Shown: positions 16,226-25,042 of the stretch, piece by piece
Layout: the number at the start of each line of letters is the position of its first letter
Numbering within the stretch: the first letter of the stretch is position 1
Assembly (NCBI GenBank): GCA_963579625.1
Contig: CAUZHN010000004.1
Coordinates: 1 to 64,000 of the forward strand
DNA length: 64,000 nucleotides
DNA from: JAAXGI01 sp963579625
Lineage (GTDB): Bacteria; Gemmatimonadota; Gemmatimonadetes; Longimicrobiales; Gaopeijiaceae
Direction: 5' to 3'
Notes under the pieces: model-generated
What the model was told of the DNA's origin: nothing
What the model saw: the letters and a program-made list of their open reading frames with translations, nothing else
The model's database searches: none
Made by a program: the position numbers and the translations under genes

Positions 16226-17955
16226 TGGGTTCTACGCAGCAGCGCTTCATCTTGGCCATGGTTTTGATGCTTGGGGTTCTTGTCGGGGGGAACCTTCTCT
16301 TCCCTCCGGCGCCAGCACCGGAAGCCTCCCGACCCGAAGAGGTGAGTGAAGCTGAGGGAGGAGGTGCCCCGGCTGTCCGTTCTGTGGCCGATACGGCCTC
16401 GGGCAATACGCCTTCCTCTGACCCTGTCTTACCGGGATTATTGCCACAGGAGCCGCCGCAAGCGGTCCCCCAAAGTGAGGGGGCTTCCGAGCAACTCGTG
16501 ACCGTGGAAGGTCCGTTGTACCGGTTCTCGTTCTCCAATCTCGGGGCGCAGATACGGTCGGCCGAGCTGCTTGAATTCGAGTCGTTCACGAGGCTTGGGC
16601 CCGTAGAGCTAGTCGTGCCAAACAGACGGGGGTTGTTGGGAAGTAGGATTGTCATCGGGGCGGACACCGTCGACTTGCGATCGGTGAGGTTCCAGGTCAG
16701 TTCTCAAGAGGGTCTCCGTCTGCGGGCGGGGGATGCGCCGGCAACGCTTGAGTTCAGGTATGAGCACCCCACCCAGACCTTCGCTTTCGAGGTGGAGTAC
16801 ACATTCAACCCGGACACATATCTGGTGGAGGTCCGGGGAAGAGCTGAGGGGCTGAACCGGGGGCTTCTGGTGAGTGACTTGGGGGTGGGTCCCTCCATAA
16901 ATGAGTTCGACCAGGAGCGAGATTCGACGAGCCTGGCATACGTTGTCAACCAAATACAAGATGGGGTCCGCTCTACACTATTCTCCGACTTGGAGGGGCC
17001 GGTGGTCGAAGAGGGGCCGCTTCTTTGGGCGGCTACTAGGAACACATATTTCGTTGTCGGCATTCTCCCGGTTGGACAGGTTGGGGATCCACAATATTTA
17101 GGCGGCTTGTTGGCTGGTCCTGCCCAGGATAGCGGGGGGCGAGTCGAACTTGCGGTGACCCAGTCTCTAGATGCAGGGGGGGCCTTCGAATACCTGATGT
17201 ACGCGGGGCCCCAGGACTACGCTCGCCTCTCGGCTGTGGGGAGTGAGTTTCAAGATGTGAATCCGGTGGGATGGCGGTTCCTGCGACCCGTTTTGAGGCC
17301 GATCATCGGGGTGATCATGTGGGTGCTGGTCTTCTTCCACACGAGCTTGGCCATAGGCTATGGGTGGGTCCTGATCCTGGTAGGGATTCTGATGCGTATC
17401 GTTCTGTTTCCTTTGAACCACAAAGCGATGCGAGCGAACCTGCGCAACATGGCGGTCCAGCCGCTCGTGAAGGAGATTCAGACGAAATACAAAGATCAGC
17501 CGGAGAAGTTACAAAAGGAGATGATTAAGCTGTATAAGGAGCATGGCTTCAATCCTCTTGCGGGCTGCTGGCCCATGCTTCTCCCTTGGCCCGTGCTCAT
17601 TGCTCTCTTCTTCGTGTTTCAAAACACAATTGAGCTGAGGGGGGTGCCTTTCGCCTGGCTCCCGGATTTGTCCACGGCGGATCCGCTGTACATCCTTCCT
17701 GTTCTCCTCGGGGTTTCGATGTTCGTTATGCAGTGGGTCTCGATGAGGACAATGGAGGAGGTGAATCCGCAGATGAAAATGATGATGTGGGGGATGCCTG
17801 TCTTCATGGTCGTAATCTTCATCAACCTTCCGTCGGGGCTGAATCTCTACTACCTGACGGCCAATCTGGCGACGCTTCCTCAGACCTGGTGGATCTCCAA
17901 GGAGCGTCAGAAGGTGCGCGGCAGGGGGCCGCCGCCAGTACCGGCGAAGGCGTAG
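16225..17955 (+). CDS. yidC: Membrane protein insertase
   Basis: A 576-residue inner-membrane protein that inserts and folds membrane proteins, alone or with SecYEG. The ATG at 16225 gives an N-terminal membrane helix (FILAMVLMLGVLVGGNLLF). A Pro/Glu-rich linker and a large periplasmic beta domain (about 85-345) follow, as in Gram-negative YidC. The conserved insertase core then starts near FHTSLAIGYGWVLILVGILM, followed by RIVLFPLNHKAMRANLRNMA, PKxxEIQTKYKD-like and GCWPMLLPWPVLIALFFVFQ, and ends in basic residues. The large periplasmic domain supports a diderm cell. Confidence 0.96.
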   Translation: MGSTQQRFILAMVLMLGVLVGGNLLFPPAPAPEASRPEEVSEAEGGGAPAVRSVADTASGNTPSSDPVLPGLLPQEPPQAVPQSEGASEQLVTVEGPLYRFSFSNLGAQIRSAELLEFESFTRLGPVELVVPNRRGLLGSRIVIGADTVDLRSVRFQVSSQEGLRLRAGDAPATLEFRYEHPTQTFAFEVEYTFNPDTYLVEVRGRAEGLNRGLLVSDLGVGPSINEFDQERDSTSLAYVVNQIQDGVRSTLFSDLEGPVVEEGPLLWAATRNTYFVVGILPVGQVGDPQYLGGLLAGPAQDSGGRVELAVTQSLDAGGAFEYLMYAGPQDYARLSAVGSEFQDVNPVGWRFLRPVLRPIIGVIMWVLVFFHTSLAIGYGWVLILVGILMRIVLFPLNHKAMRANLRNMAVQPLVKEIQTKYKDQPEKLQKEMIKLYKEHGFNPLAGCWPMLLPWPVLIALFFVFQNTIELRGVPFAWLPDLSTADPLYILPVLLGVSMFVMQWVSMRTMEEVNPQMKMMMWGMPVFMVVIFINLPSGLNLYYLTANLATLPQTWWISKERQKVRGRGPPPVPAKA

Positions 17956-18009
17956 AAAGAGCCGTTGAAGAGGTCCGGGGGTCCGCAACCCCTTTGGCGA
18001 GGGGAGAGC

Positions 18010-19437
18010 GTGAAACATTCTTTAACGGTGGACACGATCGCAGCGCTTGCAACCCCACCAGGGCGTGGTGCGCTCGCGACAGTCCGGTTGTCAGGTCCGG
18101 ACGCGGCGGGACTGCTTGCGGAATTGGCGGTGGGGTGGTTGGGAGTGAGTCGGCCCCGGGAAGCTGTCCTCACATGGCTGCGAGATCCTATCGGGCAGCG
18201 GCTCCTTGATCAGGCGCTTGTGACGTACTTTCCGGGGCCGGCCTCCTACACCGGAGAAGATCTGATCGAAATTTCAACCCATGGTGGCGTGTTGGTTCCT
18301 GCGCTTGTCCTGGCCGCACTTGAGCAAGCGGGGGCCCGGGCAGCGGCTCCTGGAGAGTTCACTCAGCGGGCATACCTGAATGGGAAGCTTGATTTACTGC
18401 AGGCGGAAGGGATCAGGGACCTGGTCGATGCGGGCAGTGAGGCTTTTCAGCAGGCGGCACTCCACCAGATAGAAGGTGGGCTTTCAGGGAAACTGGCGGG
18501 AATGCGGGAGGGGCTAGTCAGCCTGGAAGCGTTCCTCGTACATCATCTGGATTTTCCTGAGGAGGACGATCCCCCAGTTTCCCTCCGGGAGATTATGGAT
18601 GCGGGAGAGGAACTGGCGCGGGCCCTACGAAACCTTCTTGCTACAGCCCCCGAGGGCGAGTTGCTGAGGAAGGGGGCGCTGATTGTACTGGCAGGAAGAC
18701 CGAACTCTGGGAAATCCTCCTTGTTCAACTCCCTTCTCGGGATCGAGAGAGCGATCGTAACGGAGTGTCCGGGCACGACGCGGGACGCGCTTGAAGCGAC
18801 CGTGTCGTTTGAAGGATATCCGTTTCAACTCGTTGATACTGCAGGATTTAGGGAGGGTGGGGGCGAAGTAGAACAGCTCGGCATCGAGGTTGCGCGTAGG
18901 TATCTGAGACATGCTGAGGTGGTGTTGCTCTGCGTGTCTGAGGAATGGGGTTGGGGTCCAGAGGAAGAAACGTTTATGGGGGAACTGGGGGGTCGCACAC
19001 CTGTTGTGGTCCTCCGGACGAAAGCTGATCGGTTCGGCGAGGCGGAGGATTACGGTTCGATTGAGGAGGTTGGTGTGGCTGAGAGCGACGGGGTAGCCGG
19101 AAGGCCTCGCGTTCACGATGCCTTCCAGGTATCCGTGGTGGATGGGATGGGGCTGGAGCGGCTACGACGGGGACTGAGGGACCTCGCCTTCCAGGGGCTG
19201 GCGAATATGGGGGGGATCCAGCAGCCACTCCTGACGAGGAGGCGACAGACCGATGGCGTGCGGAGGGCGTTGAGTGAAGTAGAGGCATTTGTGAGGGCTC
19301 TCGAGAACGGTGTGCCCGCGGAGGTGGCCGCCACTCATCTGAAACCTGCCGAAACAGCTCTTGAGGAGCTCCTGGGGGTGATATCACCGGATGATATCTG
19401 GGACCAGGTGTTCAGTGAGTTTTGCATAGGAAAATAG
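18010..19437 (+). CDS. mnmE: tRNA uridine-5-carboxymethylaminomethyl(34) synthesis GTPase
   Basis: A 475-residue GTPase that, with MnmG, modifies the wobble uridine of several tRNAs. The N-terminal formyl-THF-binding domain begins DTIAALATPPGRGALATVR and has YTGEDLIEISTHGG. The G domain has AGRPNSGKSSLFN (about 228-240), CPGTTRD and VDTAGFRE. The last residues are CIGK, the catalytic Cys tail. The GTG at 18010 is chosen because it sits after a GGGGAGAG ribosome-binding sequence and begins at the conserved region; an upstream ATG at 17965 is less likely. Confidence 0.95.
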   Translation: MKHSLTVDTIAALATPPGRGALATVRLSGPDAAGLLAELAVGWLGVSRPREAVLTWLRDPIGQRLLDQALVTYFPGPASYTGEDLIEISTHGGVLVPALVLAALEQAGARAAAPGEFTQRAYLNGKLDLLQAEGIRDLVDAGSEAFQQAALHQIEGGLSGKLAGMREGLVSLEAFLVHHLDFPEEDDPPVSLREIMDAGEELARALRNLLATAPEGELLRKGALIVLAGRPNSGKSSLFNSLLGIERAIVTECPGTTRDALEATVSFEGYPFQLVDTAGFREGGGEVEQLGIEVARRYLRHAEVVLLCVSEEWGWGPEEETFMGELGGRTPVVVLRTKADRFGEAEDYGSIEEVGVAESDGVAGRPRVHDAFQVSVVDGMGLERLRRGLRDLAFQGLANMGGIQQPLLTRRRQTDGVRRALSEVEAFVRALENGVPAEVAATHLKPAETALEELLGVISPDDIWDQVFSEFCIGK

Positions 19438-19456
19438 TTATGTCGAGAGAGGATAG

Positions 19457-19756
19457 ATGTGTGAAATGATAGTCGGACCACAAGATAGAGGATTGGCTAT
19501 CCGGGTTGAGGGGAGGGTGCAGGGTGTGGGATTTCGGTGGTGGGTGCAGGCGCTGGGACGCGAGATTGGGGTGCGGGGCTGGGTAAGGAATCTGTCGGAT
19601 GGATCCGTGGAGGTTCACGTCGCTGGTGACGAGACGTTGATAGAGGAGTTCGAGGATCGGCTGCAAGCAGGGCCCGATGAAGCGCGGGTGGAGCGGGTGT
19701 TGGAGATGGGTTGTGCAGAGGTTCTGCCAAGAGTGGGCTTCGAGATCAGAAGGTAG
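19457..19756 (+). CDS. Acylphosphatase
   Basis: A 99-residue enzyme that hydrolyses acyl phosphates such as acetyl phosphate or carbamoyl phosphate. The family signature is clear: VEGRVQGVGFRWW (catalytic Arg in GFR) and GWVRNLSDGSVEV (catalytic Asn in RN). Length is normal. Its position between mnmE and mnmG is unusual; it is 20 bases after mnmE and 35 bases before mnmG, so it is probably in the same operon. Confidence 0.95.
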   Translation: MCEMIVGPQDRGLAIRVEGRVQGVGFRWWVQALGREIGVRGWVRNLSDGSVEVHVAGDETLIEEFEDRLQAGPDEARVERVLEMGCAEVLPRVGFEIRR

Positions 19757-19790
19757 GTGTCCTAAGGGGCTGGAGAAAAGGGTGAGGGGA

Positions 19791-21713
19791 ATGCGAAGAA
19801 GCTACGATGTGATTGTTGTGGGAGGGGGGCACGCGGGGAGTGAAGCGGCGGCCGCGTCGGCGCGGATGGGTGCTCAGACCCTTCTCATCACCCCGGATCT
19901 AGCACGGGTGGGGCAGATGAGTTGCAATCCAGCGATCGGCGGAATAGGGAAAGGTGTTGTGGTACGTGAAGTGGACGCGCTCGGAGGAGTGATGGGGCGG
20001 GCGACAGACGCTTCGCGGATTCACTTCAGTATGCTCAACCGGTCGAAGGGCCCAGCGGTTTGGGGTCCCCGGGCCCAATGTGACAGAGGTCTCTATCCTC
20101 GCGCCGTTCGGAGAGTCCTAGATGAGTTGACGTGCCTGGACCTGTTTCAGGAGATGGTGAAGGGACTGGTTGTCGAGGAGGACTGTGCTCGGGGAGTCAT
20201 TACTCAGGGAGGTCTCCGATTCTATGCGACAGCGGTGGTTGTGACCGCAGGAACCTTCCTTCGCGGGAAGATTCATATCGGAGGGGAGAGGGGGGTTGAG
20301 GCGGGACGAGCCGGTGAGCCGGCGTCTGTGGAGTTGGCCGAGGCTCTCGAAGCGCGGGGCCTTGAGGTCAAGCGATTCAAGACGGGGACACCGCCGCGAG
20401 TGGATGGGCGAACCGTGAATTTCTCGCGAGTTGAGATCCAGCCGGGCGATCCCGTCCCATATCGCTTTTCCGCCTATCACCGGGAGGAAATCCCGGAACA
20501 GCGCGTGTGTTGGATGACTTGGACTGGCCCGGAGCTAAAGAGCATAGTACAGGAGAACCTGTCATTGAGTGCGCTCTACGGCGGCGAGATCTCAGGGCGA
20601 GGGCCACGGTACTGTCCCTCGATCGAGGACAAGGTGGTGAAGTTTCCTGACGCTCAGCGGCACCGGGTCTTTCTGGAACCGGAAGGGTTGGATACCAGCG
20701 AAATCTACGTGAACGGTCTGTCGACATCACTCCCTGCAGAGGTGCAAACCCAGTTCCTTCATACAATTCCGGGGCTTGAGCGGGCTCGGATAACGAAGAT
20801 GGGGTACGCCATCGAATACGATTATTTTCCTCCCCATCAGCTGCGACATACCCTAGAGCTCCGGGAAGTGCCCGGGCTGTTTTTCGCCGGGCAGATCAAC
20901 GGTACTACCGGCTACGAGGAGGCAGCCGGCCAGGGTTTGGTCGCCGGAGCAAATGCGGCGGCGAAGGTATTGAGGCGGACTCCGCTTGTCCTCGAGCGAG
21001 ACCAGGCGTACGTGGGGGTGCTCGTGGACGATCTGGTCACTCGGGGTGTGGATGAGCCGTATCGGCTTTTTACTTCGAGGGCGGAGTTTCGGTTGCTACT
21101 GAGGCAGGATAATGCTGTGGACCGGCTCGGCCCCTTGGCACGGGAGATGGGACTTCTCACCGAAGAGCAGGAGGTAGCGCTGGAGAGGAGGCTTAGGGAA
21201 CGGAAGACGGTAAGAAAGTGGTTCCGAGAGACGAAGTTTAAGCCGAAGGCCGTGAACCCTTTTCTGGAGAAGGAAAATTCAAGTACGCTGAGCAATGCTG
21301 CTCGGGCGGAGGAGTTGCTCCGGCGGCCCGAGCTGAATGCAGCGGGGCTTGCTACGGCGGGTGACGCGCCGTTTGATGTGGGTGGAGAGGTGCTGCATGC
21401 TGTGGAAGTGGAGGTGAAGTACGAGGGATATGTGCTGCGGGAGAGGGAACGGGCTGAGCGCTTGAGGCAGCAGGCCGAATTCCTGCTTCCGGAGGAGATG
21501 CCGTTCGGGGAGCTCAGAACATTATCCCGGGAAGCTCGGGAGAAGCTGGCGCGTGTCCAGCCGGATAATCTGGCCCAGGCTGGGCGGATACCAGGAGTTT
21601 CGCCGGCCGATCTTCAGAATCTTGTGCTTGAAGTGAAGCGGTGGAGAGGGGTGGAGGATGGAGGTGTTCGTCAGGGAACTTCAAGACGTCAGGAGGGAAA
21701 TTCCGGAAGCTAG
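19791..21713 (+). CDS. mnmG: tRNA uridine-5-carboxymethylaminomethyl(34) synthesis enzyme
   Basis: A 640-residue FAD protein, partner of MnmE. The ATG at 19791 has GAGGGGA upstream and begins MRRSYDVIVVGGGHAGSEAA, the FAD-binding start. Conserved stretches follow: CNPAIGGIGKG, DASRIHFSMLN, GPAVWGPRAQCDR, TGTFLRG-like AGTFLRGKIHIGG, KRFKTGTPPRV, FFAGQINGTTGYEEAAGQG, and SRAEFRLLLRQDNA. Length is normal. In many bacteria rsmG follows; here two parS-like sites and parA follow instead. Confidence 0.96.
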   Translation: MRRSYDVIVVGGGHAGSEAAAASARMGAQTLLITPDLARVGQMSCNPAIGGIGKGVVVREVDALGGVMGRATDASRIHFSMLNRSKGPAVWGPRAQCDRGLYPRAVRRVLDELTCLDLFQEMVKGLVVEEDCARGVITQGGLRFYATAVVVTAGTFLRGKIHIGGERGVEAGRAGEPASVELAEALEARGLEVKRFKTGTPPRVDGRTVNFSRVEIQPGDPVPYRFSAYHREEIPEQRVCWMTWTGPELKSIVQENLSLSALYGGEISGRGPRYCPSIEDKVVKFPDAQRHRVFLEPEGLDTSEIYVNGLSTSLPAEVQTQFLHTIPGLERARITKMGYAIEYDYFPPHQLRHTLELREVPGLFFAGQINGTTGYEEAAGQGLVAGANAAAKVLRRTPLVLERDQAYVGVLVDDLVTRGVDEPYRLFTSRAEFRLLLRQDNAVDRLGPLAREMGLLTEEQEVALERRLRERKTVRKWFRETKFKPKAVNPFLEKENSSTLSNAARAEELLRRPELNAAGLATAGDAPFDVGGEVLHAVEVEVKYEGYVLRERERAERLRQQAEFLLPEEMPFGELRTLSREAREKLARVQPDNLAQAGRIPGVSPADLQNLVLEVKRWRGVEDGGVRQGTSRRQEGNSGS

Positions 21714-21718
21714 GAGAA

Positions 21719-21734
21719 CGTTCCACGTGGAACC
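21719..21734. other. parS: parS-like site 1
   Basis: CGTTCCACGTGGAACC: the core GTTCCACGTGGAAC (21720-21733) is a perfect 14-base palindrome and differs from the bacterial parS consensus TGTTTCACGTGAAACA mainly by C/G at one symmetric pair. It lies directly before parA. Confidence 0.75.
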
Positions 21735-21748
21735 CTCTTATGGCTCCT

Positions 21749-21764
21749 TGTTTCACGTGGAACG
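21749..21764. other. parS: parS-like site 2
   Basis: TGTTTCACGTGGAACG matches the 16-base parS consensus at 14 positions. It lies 30 bases (centre to centre) from site 1, about 95 bases before parA. ParB clamps would load here, close to the origin. Confidence 0.85.
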
Positions 21765-21858
21765 TTCCGAGGGGTCCTAAAACACCGTTTCCCGATTGCC
21801 CGCAACGGTCTATATTGCCCGCTCAGTTTACATTTTCATCCCAGCCAGAAGGCTAGAA

Positions 21859-22665
21859 ATGGCTCTTGTTGTTGCCATAGCGAACCAGAAGGGCGGCGTA
21901 GGGAAGACCACAACGGCCATCAACTTGGGTACGTCGTTGGCGGTAGCTGAACAAAGGACGTTGATCGTCGACATCGACCCACAGGGGAACGCGACTTCCG
22001 GCCTCGGAGTGAAGAAGCGGGACTCGCTCCCAACCGTCTACGATGTATTAGTCGACGAGCGATCGGTGGCGGAGTGCTTAAGGAGCCACGTTCACTTTCC
22101 CTTTCTGAGTTTGGTTCCCTCGAACCGGGACCTGGTCGGTGCCGAAATCGAACTCATCGATCGACCGGAGAGAGAGAGAGTGCTTTCTAGAGCGTTGGGT
22201 TCGGTACGAAATGACTACGATTTCATTTTGGTGGATTGCCCCCCGTCCTTAGGGCTTCTCACCTTGAACACCTTGGTTGCCGCTGACAGTGTGCTCATCC
22301 CGATTCAGTGTGAGTTTTACGCGCTGGAGGGCCTGTCTCAGCTTCTCAACACGATTCGGCTCGTCCAGCGTGGGTTGAACCGGGATCTCGAGATCGAAGG
22401 GGTTCTGCTTACGATGTACGACCGGCGCTTGAATCTCTCGAAGCAAGTGGCGGAGGAGGCTCGAGAATACTTTGGTGCGAAGGTGTTTGAGACCACGATT
22501 CCGCGAAATGTCCGGCTTGCAGAGGCGCCTAGTTTCGGCCAGCCCATCATAACTTACGACGTACTGTCTGCCGGTGCTCAGAGCTACTTGGCACTTGCTC
22601 GCGAGCTGCTCCGAGTCCGGGGAAGGCAACTGAAAAAAACTGCTACGAAGGGGGTTTCCACTTGA
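21859..22665 (+). CDS. parA: Chromosome partitioning ATPase
   Basis: A 268-residue Walker-type ATPase of the ParA/Soj family that moves ParB-parS complexes along the nucleoid. The ATG at 21859 gives MALVVAIANQKGGVGKTTTA: the deviant Walker A KGGVGKTT at 11-18 with the signature Lys. Further motifs: DIDPQGNATSGLG and VDCPPSLGLLTLN. It lacks the N-terminal DNA-binding domain of plasmid type Ia, as expected for a chromosomal protein. A TATATT -10-like box lies at 21811-21816. parB starts within its last codons (4-base overlap). Confidence 0.95.
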   Translation: MALVVAIANQKGGVGKTTTAINLGTSLAVAEQRTLIVDIDPQGNATSGLGVKKRDSLPTVYDVLVDERSVAECLRSHVHFPFLSLVPSNRDLVGAEIELIDRPERERVLSRALGSVRNDYDFILVDCPPSLGLLTLNTLVAADSVLIPIQCEFYALEGLSQLLNTIRLVQRGLNRDLEIEGVLLTMYDRRLNLSKQVAEEAREYFGAKVFETTIPRNVRLAEAPSFGQPIITYDVLSAGAQSYLALARELLRVRGRQLKKTATKGVST

Positions 22666-23576
22666 GTGGCACGAATCGTTCAAGGCTGGGACGCGGCCTC
22701 GGCGCACTCCTTGGGGAGGACTATCTGGTTGAGTCGGCGGCGGACACTGAATTGAGGACGCTTCCCGTGGGGAAGATTGAGTCGAATCCGTACCAACCCC
22801 GGCAGGACTTTGGGGGGGAGGAGATCGCGGATCTTTCGCAGTCGATTAGGGAGAACGGTCTTTTGCAGCCGATCGTCGTGCGCCCATCGCGGAACCTTGA
22901 GGCAGGCCAGTACGAGCTGGTGGCTGGGGAGAGGCGACTGCGAGCGGTGAACGCGCTGCAGTGGGATGAGATCCCAGTCGTGGTTCGTGACGTGGACGAT
23001 CGCACATTACTGGTCCTGGCGCTTGTAGAGAATATTCAACGGGAGGCGCTAAATCCCTTGGAAGAAGCTGCGGGCTTCCGGCTCCTTGTGGATGAGTTCG
23101 GGCTGACTCAGGAAGAGATTGCGGAGGTTGTTGGAAAGGACCGCTCTACAGTAGCGAACACCCTTCGACTGCTACGACTCCCCCTGTCGATTCGACGACT
23201 CCTCGAGGAAGGAACCCTGTCCATGGGTCATGCCCGAGCACTGCTTGCGATTGAGGATCCAGGGCGCCTCGTGGAGCTTGGACGTAGGGCGGCAAGGGAA
23301 GGATGGTCGGTTCGGGAGGTGGAGTCCCGGAGTCGAGCCGGGTCCTCACGGTCTGGGAAGAGAAAGAGAGGAGGCGGCAAATCGAACTCGACCCCTGAGG
23401 ATCCGCTGCTGTATGCACTTCAGGAAGCGCTCCAAGAGTTTATGGGCTCACGGGTTCGTCTCAAGAGCAGTGAAAGTGGGCAGGGAGTAATCGAAATCCC
23501 GTTCCGTTCTGCGGAGGATTTCGAGCGTGTGTTCGAGGTTATCACCGGACGCGACCCCGCAGAGGTAACAGGATGA
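22662..23576 (+). CDS. parB: Chromosome partitioning protein, parS-binding CTP switch
   Basis: A 304-residue protein that binds parS, hydrolyses CTP and spreads on DNA. It starts at a TTG overlapping the parA stop. The N-terminus RLGRGLGALLGED is the ParA-stimulating motif. The CTP-binding domain has NPYQPR, ENGLLQPIVVR, YELVAGERRLRA (GERR motif) and VENIQRE. A helix-turn-helix follows at LTQEEIAEVVGKDRSTVANTLRLLRLP. A basic linker and C-terminal dimer domain complete it. Length is normal. It overlaps the next gene by 4 bases (ATGA). Confidence 0.95.
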   Translation: MSGTNRSRLGRGLGALLGEDYLVESAADTELRTLPVGKIESNPYQPRQDFGGEEIADLSQSIRENGLLQPIVVRPSRNLEAGQYELVAGERRLRAVNALQWDEIPVVVRDVDDRTLLVLALVENIQREALNPLEEAAGFRLLVDEFGLTQEEIAEVVGKDRSTVANTLRLLRLPLSIRRLLEEGTLSMGHARALLAIEDPGRLVELGRRAAREGWSVREVESRSRAGSSRSGKRKRGGGKSNSTPEDPLLYALQEALQEFMGSRVRLKSSESGQGVIEIPFRSAEDFERVFEVITGRDPAEVTG

Positions 23577-24367
23577 GAGGGGGGAAGTGGGGGGAGGATC
23601 AAGGAGAGGAGCGGACACTCACTATCATGTTGGTTCCTGATGGGGGAATGCGGACACGCTTTTACCGGATTCCCTACAGGCGGTTGAAATGGCTCGGGCC
23701 GGCGGTGGTACTGGTGGTCTTGGGGGGCGTTGCGATGATTGGGAGTTGGGGATATTTAATTGTCCGGACAAATGAGGCGCGAATCCTCGAGGAGGAGGTG
23801 GCTCAGCTTCGGGAACGTGAGTCACGAGTAGGGGAAGTAGCGCAAATCCTTAAAGAAGCGGAGGCCGCCTACGACCAGATTCGGGGTTTGTTCGGCGCAG
23901 CTGTCTTGCCCAATGATGGTGACCTTTGGCTCCCGCAAGCGACGGGCCGACCGCAAGCAGGACCACTCGTCCAGTTGAACGAGGGCGAGCTGCCCACTAG
24001 TTGGCCGTTGACTGAGCGGGGCTTCATCACGCAGACTCTCCTTGCTGGTGCAGGAGAGGAGCACCCTGGTGTTGATATTGCGATTCCGGGTGGTTCCTAT
24101 GTCAGAGCAGTGGGAAGCGGCACCGTAGGCGAGACCGGGCACGATCTCATCTATGGGAACTTTGTAGTGATTGATCACGGAATAACGTATCAGACGCGGT
24201 ATGCGCATGTGTCGCTTATTCTTGTGACTGAAGGGGACCCCGTACGCAGGAATGAGGTGATAGCGCTGAGTGGGTCCAGCGGACGCTCCACAGCGCCACA
24301 TCTCCATTTCGAAGTCATACAGGAGGGGGTGCCTATCGACCCCCTTTCACTAGTTACACAACTGTAG
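23573..24367 (+). CDS. Membrane-anchored M23-family peptidase
   Basis: A 264-residue bitopic protein. Residues 1-40 are cytoplasmic and basic, 41-63 form the membrane helix, about 66-105 a coiled coil, and 150-264 an M23 (lysostaphin-type) zinc endopeptidase that cuts peptidoglycan cross-links. All zinc and catalytic residues are present: His164 and Asp168 (HPGVDIA), His212 (RYAHVS) and His243/His245 (HLHFEV). It should therefore be active. It overlaps parB by 4 bases and is followed by a bactofilin gene, a pairing seen where bactofilin filaments position M23 hydrolases for cell-shape control. Confidence 0.9.
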   Translation: MRGGKWGEDQGEERTLTIMLVPDGGMRTRFYRIPYRRLKWLGPAVVLVVLGGVAMIGSWGYLIVRTNEARILEEEVAQLRERESRVGEVAQILKEAEAAYDQIRGLFGAAVLPNDGDLWLPQATGRPQAGPLVQLNEGELPTSWPLTERGFITQTLLAGAGEEHPGVDIAIPGGSYVRAVGSGTVGETGHDLIYGNFVVIDHGITYQTRYAHVSLILVTEGDPVRRNEVIALSGSSGRSTAPHLHFEVIQEGVPIDPLSLVTQL

Positions 24368-24430
24368 TGGGGCGACGGACGTTCAGAGATGGTTCTCGGA
24401 AGGTCCCGCGCGATCACGGAGGAGAAAACC

Positions 24431-24889
24431 ATGGCTCGATCACGAGAGCGAGAAGCCAACGGGAACCCAGCCATGATCTCAATTATAGGTCCAGGGATGC
24501 GGGTCATTGGGGATTGCGTCACGGAGGGGACCCTTAGAGTGGAGGGCTCCCTCCTTGGTACCGTATACGCCGGGAAGGCGGTGGTTGTTGGGAAGGAAGG
24601 GATGATCCGAGGCCAGATCCGGACCAATGATGCCGTGATAGCAGGAGAAGTGTTTGGAACGCTGATGGCTGCGTCCCGCCTGGAGCTTCAGCCGACGTCC
24701 CGGGTGGATGGAGAAATTCGCGCGCGGCGCCTTCAACTTGAGGAGGGAGCTATCTTAAACGGAGAGATCGAGATGGGTGAGGTGGAACTTGGGTCGCCTC
24801 CTAAAACCGACGATCAGCGTGAACATACCCAAGCAAACAAGGAGCTTAGCAAGCCAAAGCTCGCAATAGAGCCGGTTGCTAGCCCCTGA
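24431..24889 (+). CDS. Bactofilin family protein
   Basis: A 152-residue cytoskeletal protein that polymerises without nucleotide into filaments at the inner membrane. The core (about residues 15-120) is a run of short repeats with Gly/Val turns, such as GTLRVEGSLLGTVYAGKAVV, then GMIRGQIRTNDAVIAGEV, then LQPTSRVDGEIRARRLQLEE. This is the right-handed beta-helix pattern. The ATG at 24431 has GGAGGAGAAA upstream and is preferred over one 14 codons earlier. Last gene of the parA-parB-M23-bactofilin run. Confidence 0.9.
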   Translation: MARSREREANGNPAMISIIGPGMRVIGDCVTEGTLRVEGSLLGTVYAGKAVVVGKEGMIRGQIRTNDAVIAGEVFGTLMAASRLELQPTSRVDGEIRARRLQLEEGAILNGEIEMGEVELGSPPKTDDQREHTQANKELSKPKLAIEPVASP

Positions 24890-24892
24890 GTT

Positions 24893-24915
24893 CACGAAAA
24901 TTCTCCACTTTCGTG
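24893..24915 (+). terminator. Hairpin after the bactofilin gene
   Basis: CACGAAA (24893-24899) and TTTCGTG (24909-24915) form a 7-bp stem with a nine-base loop, starting 3 bases after the bactofilin stop. There is no strong T-run after it, so it may be a terminator or simply an mRNA end structure. Confidence 0.35.
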
Positions 24916-25042
24916 GAAAACCTGTCATGTGCTTATGGTACAACAAGTTGTCCTGTATTATAAACTTCTGTCTGTCCCTTTTTGACAGGGAGATGTGGAA
25001 GAAACGGGCCCGCCCCGGCTCTCGCACCGAAAGAGCCGGCTA

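Noticed and set aside
24951..24994. Possible second terminator (TGTC/GACA around a T-run) before the Nif3-like gene
   Set aside because: The stem is only 4-5 bp, and the T-run lies in the loop rather than after it.
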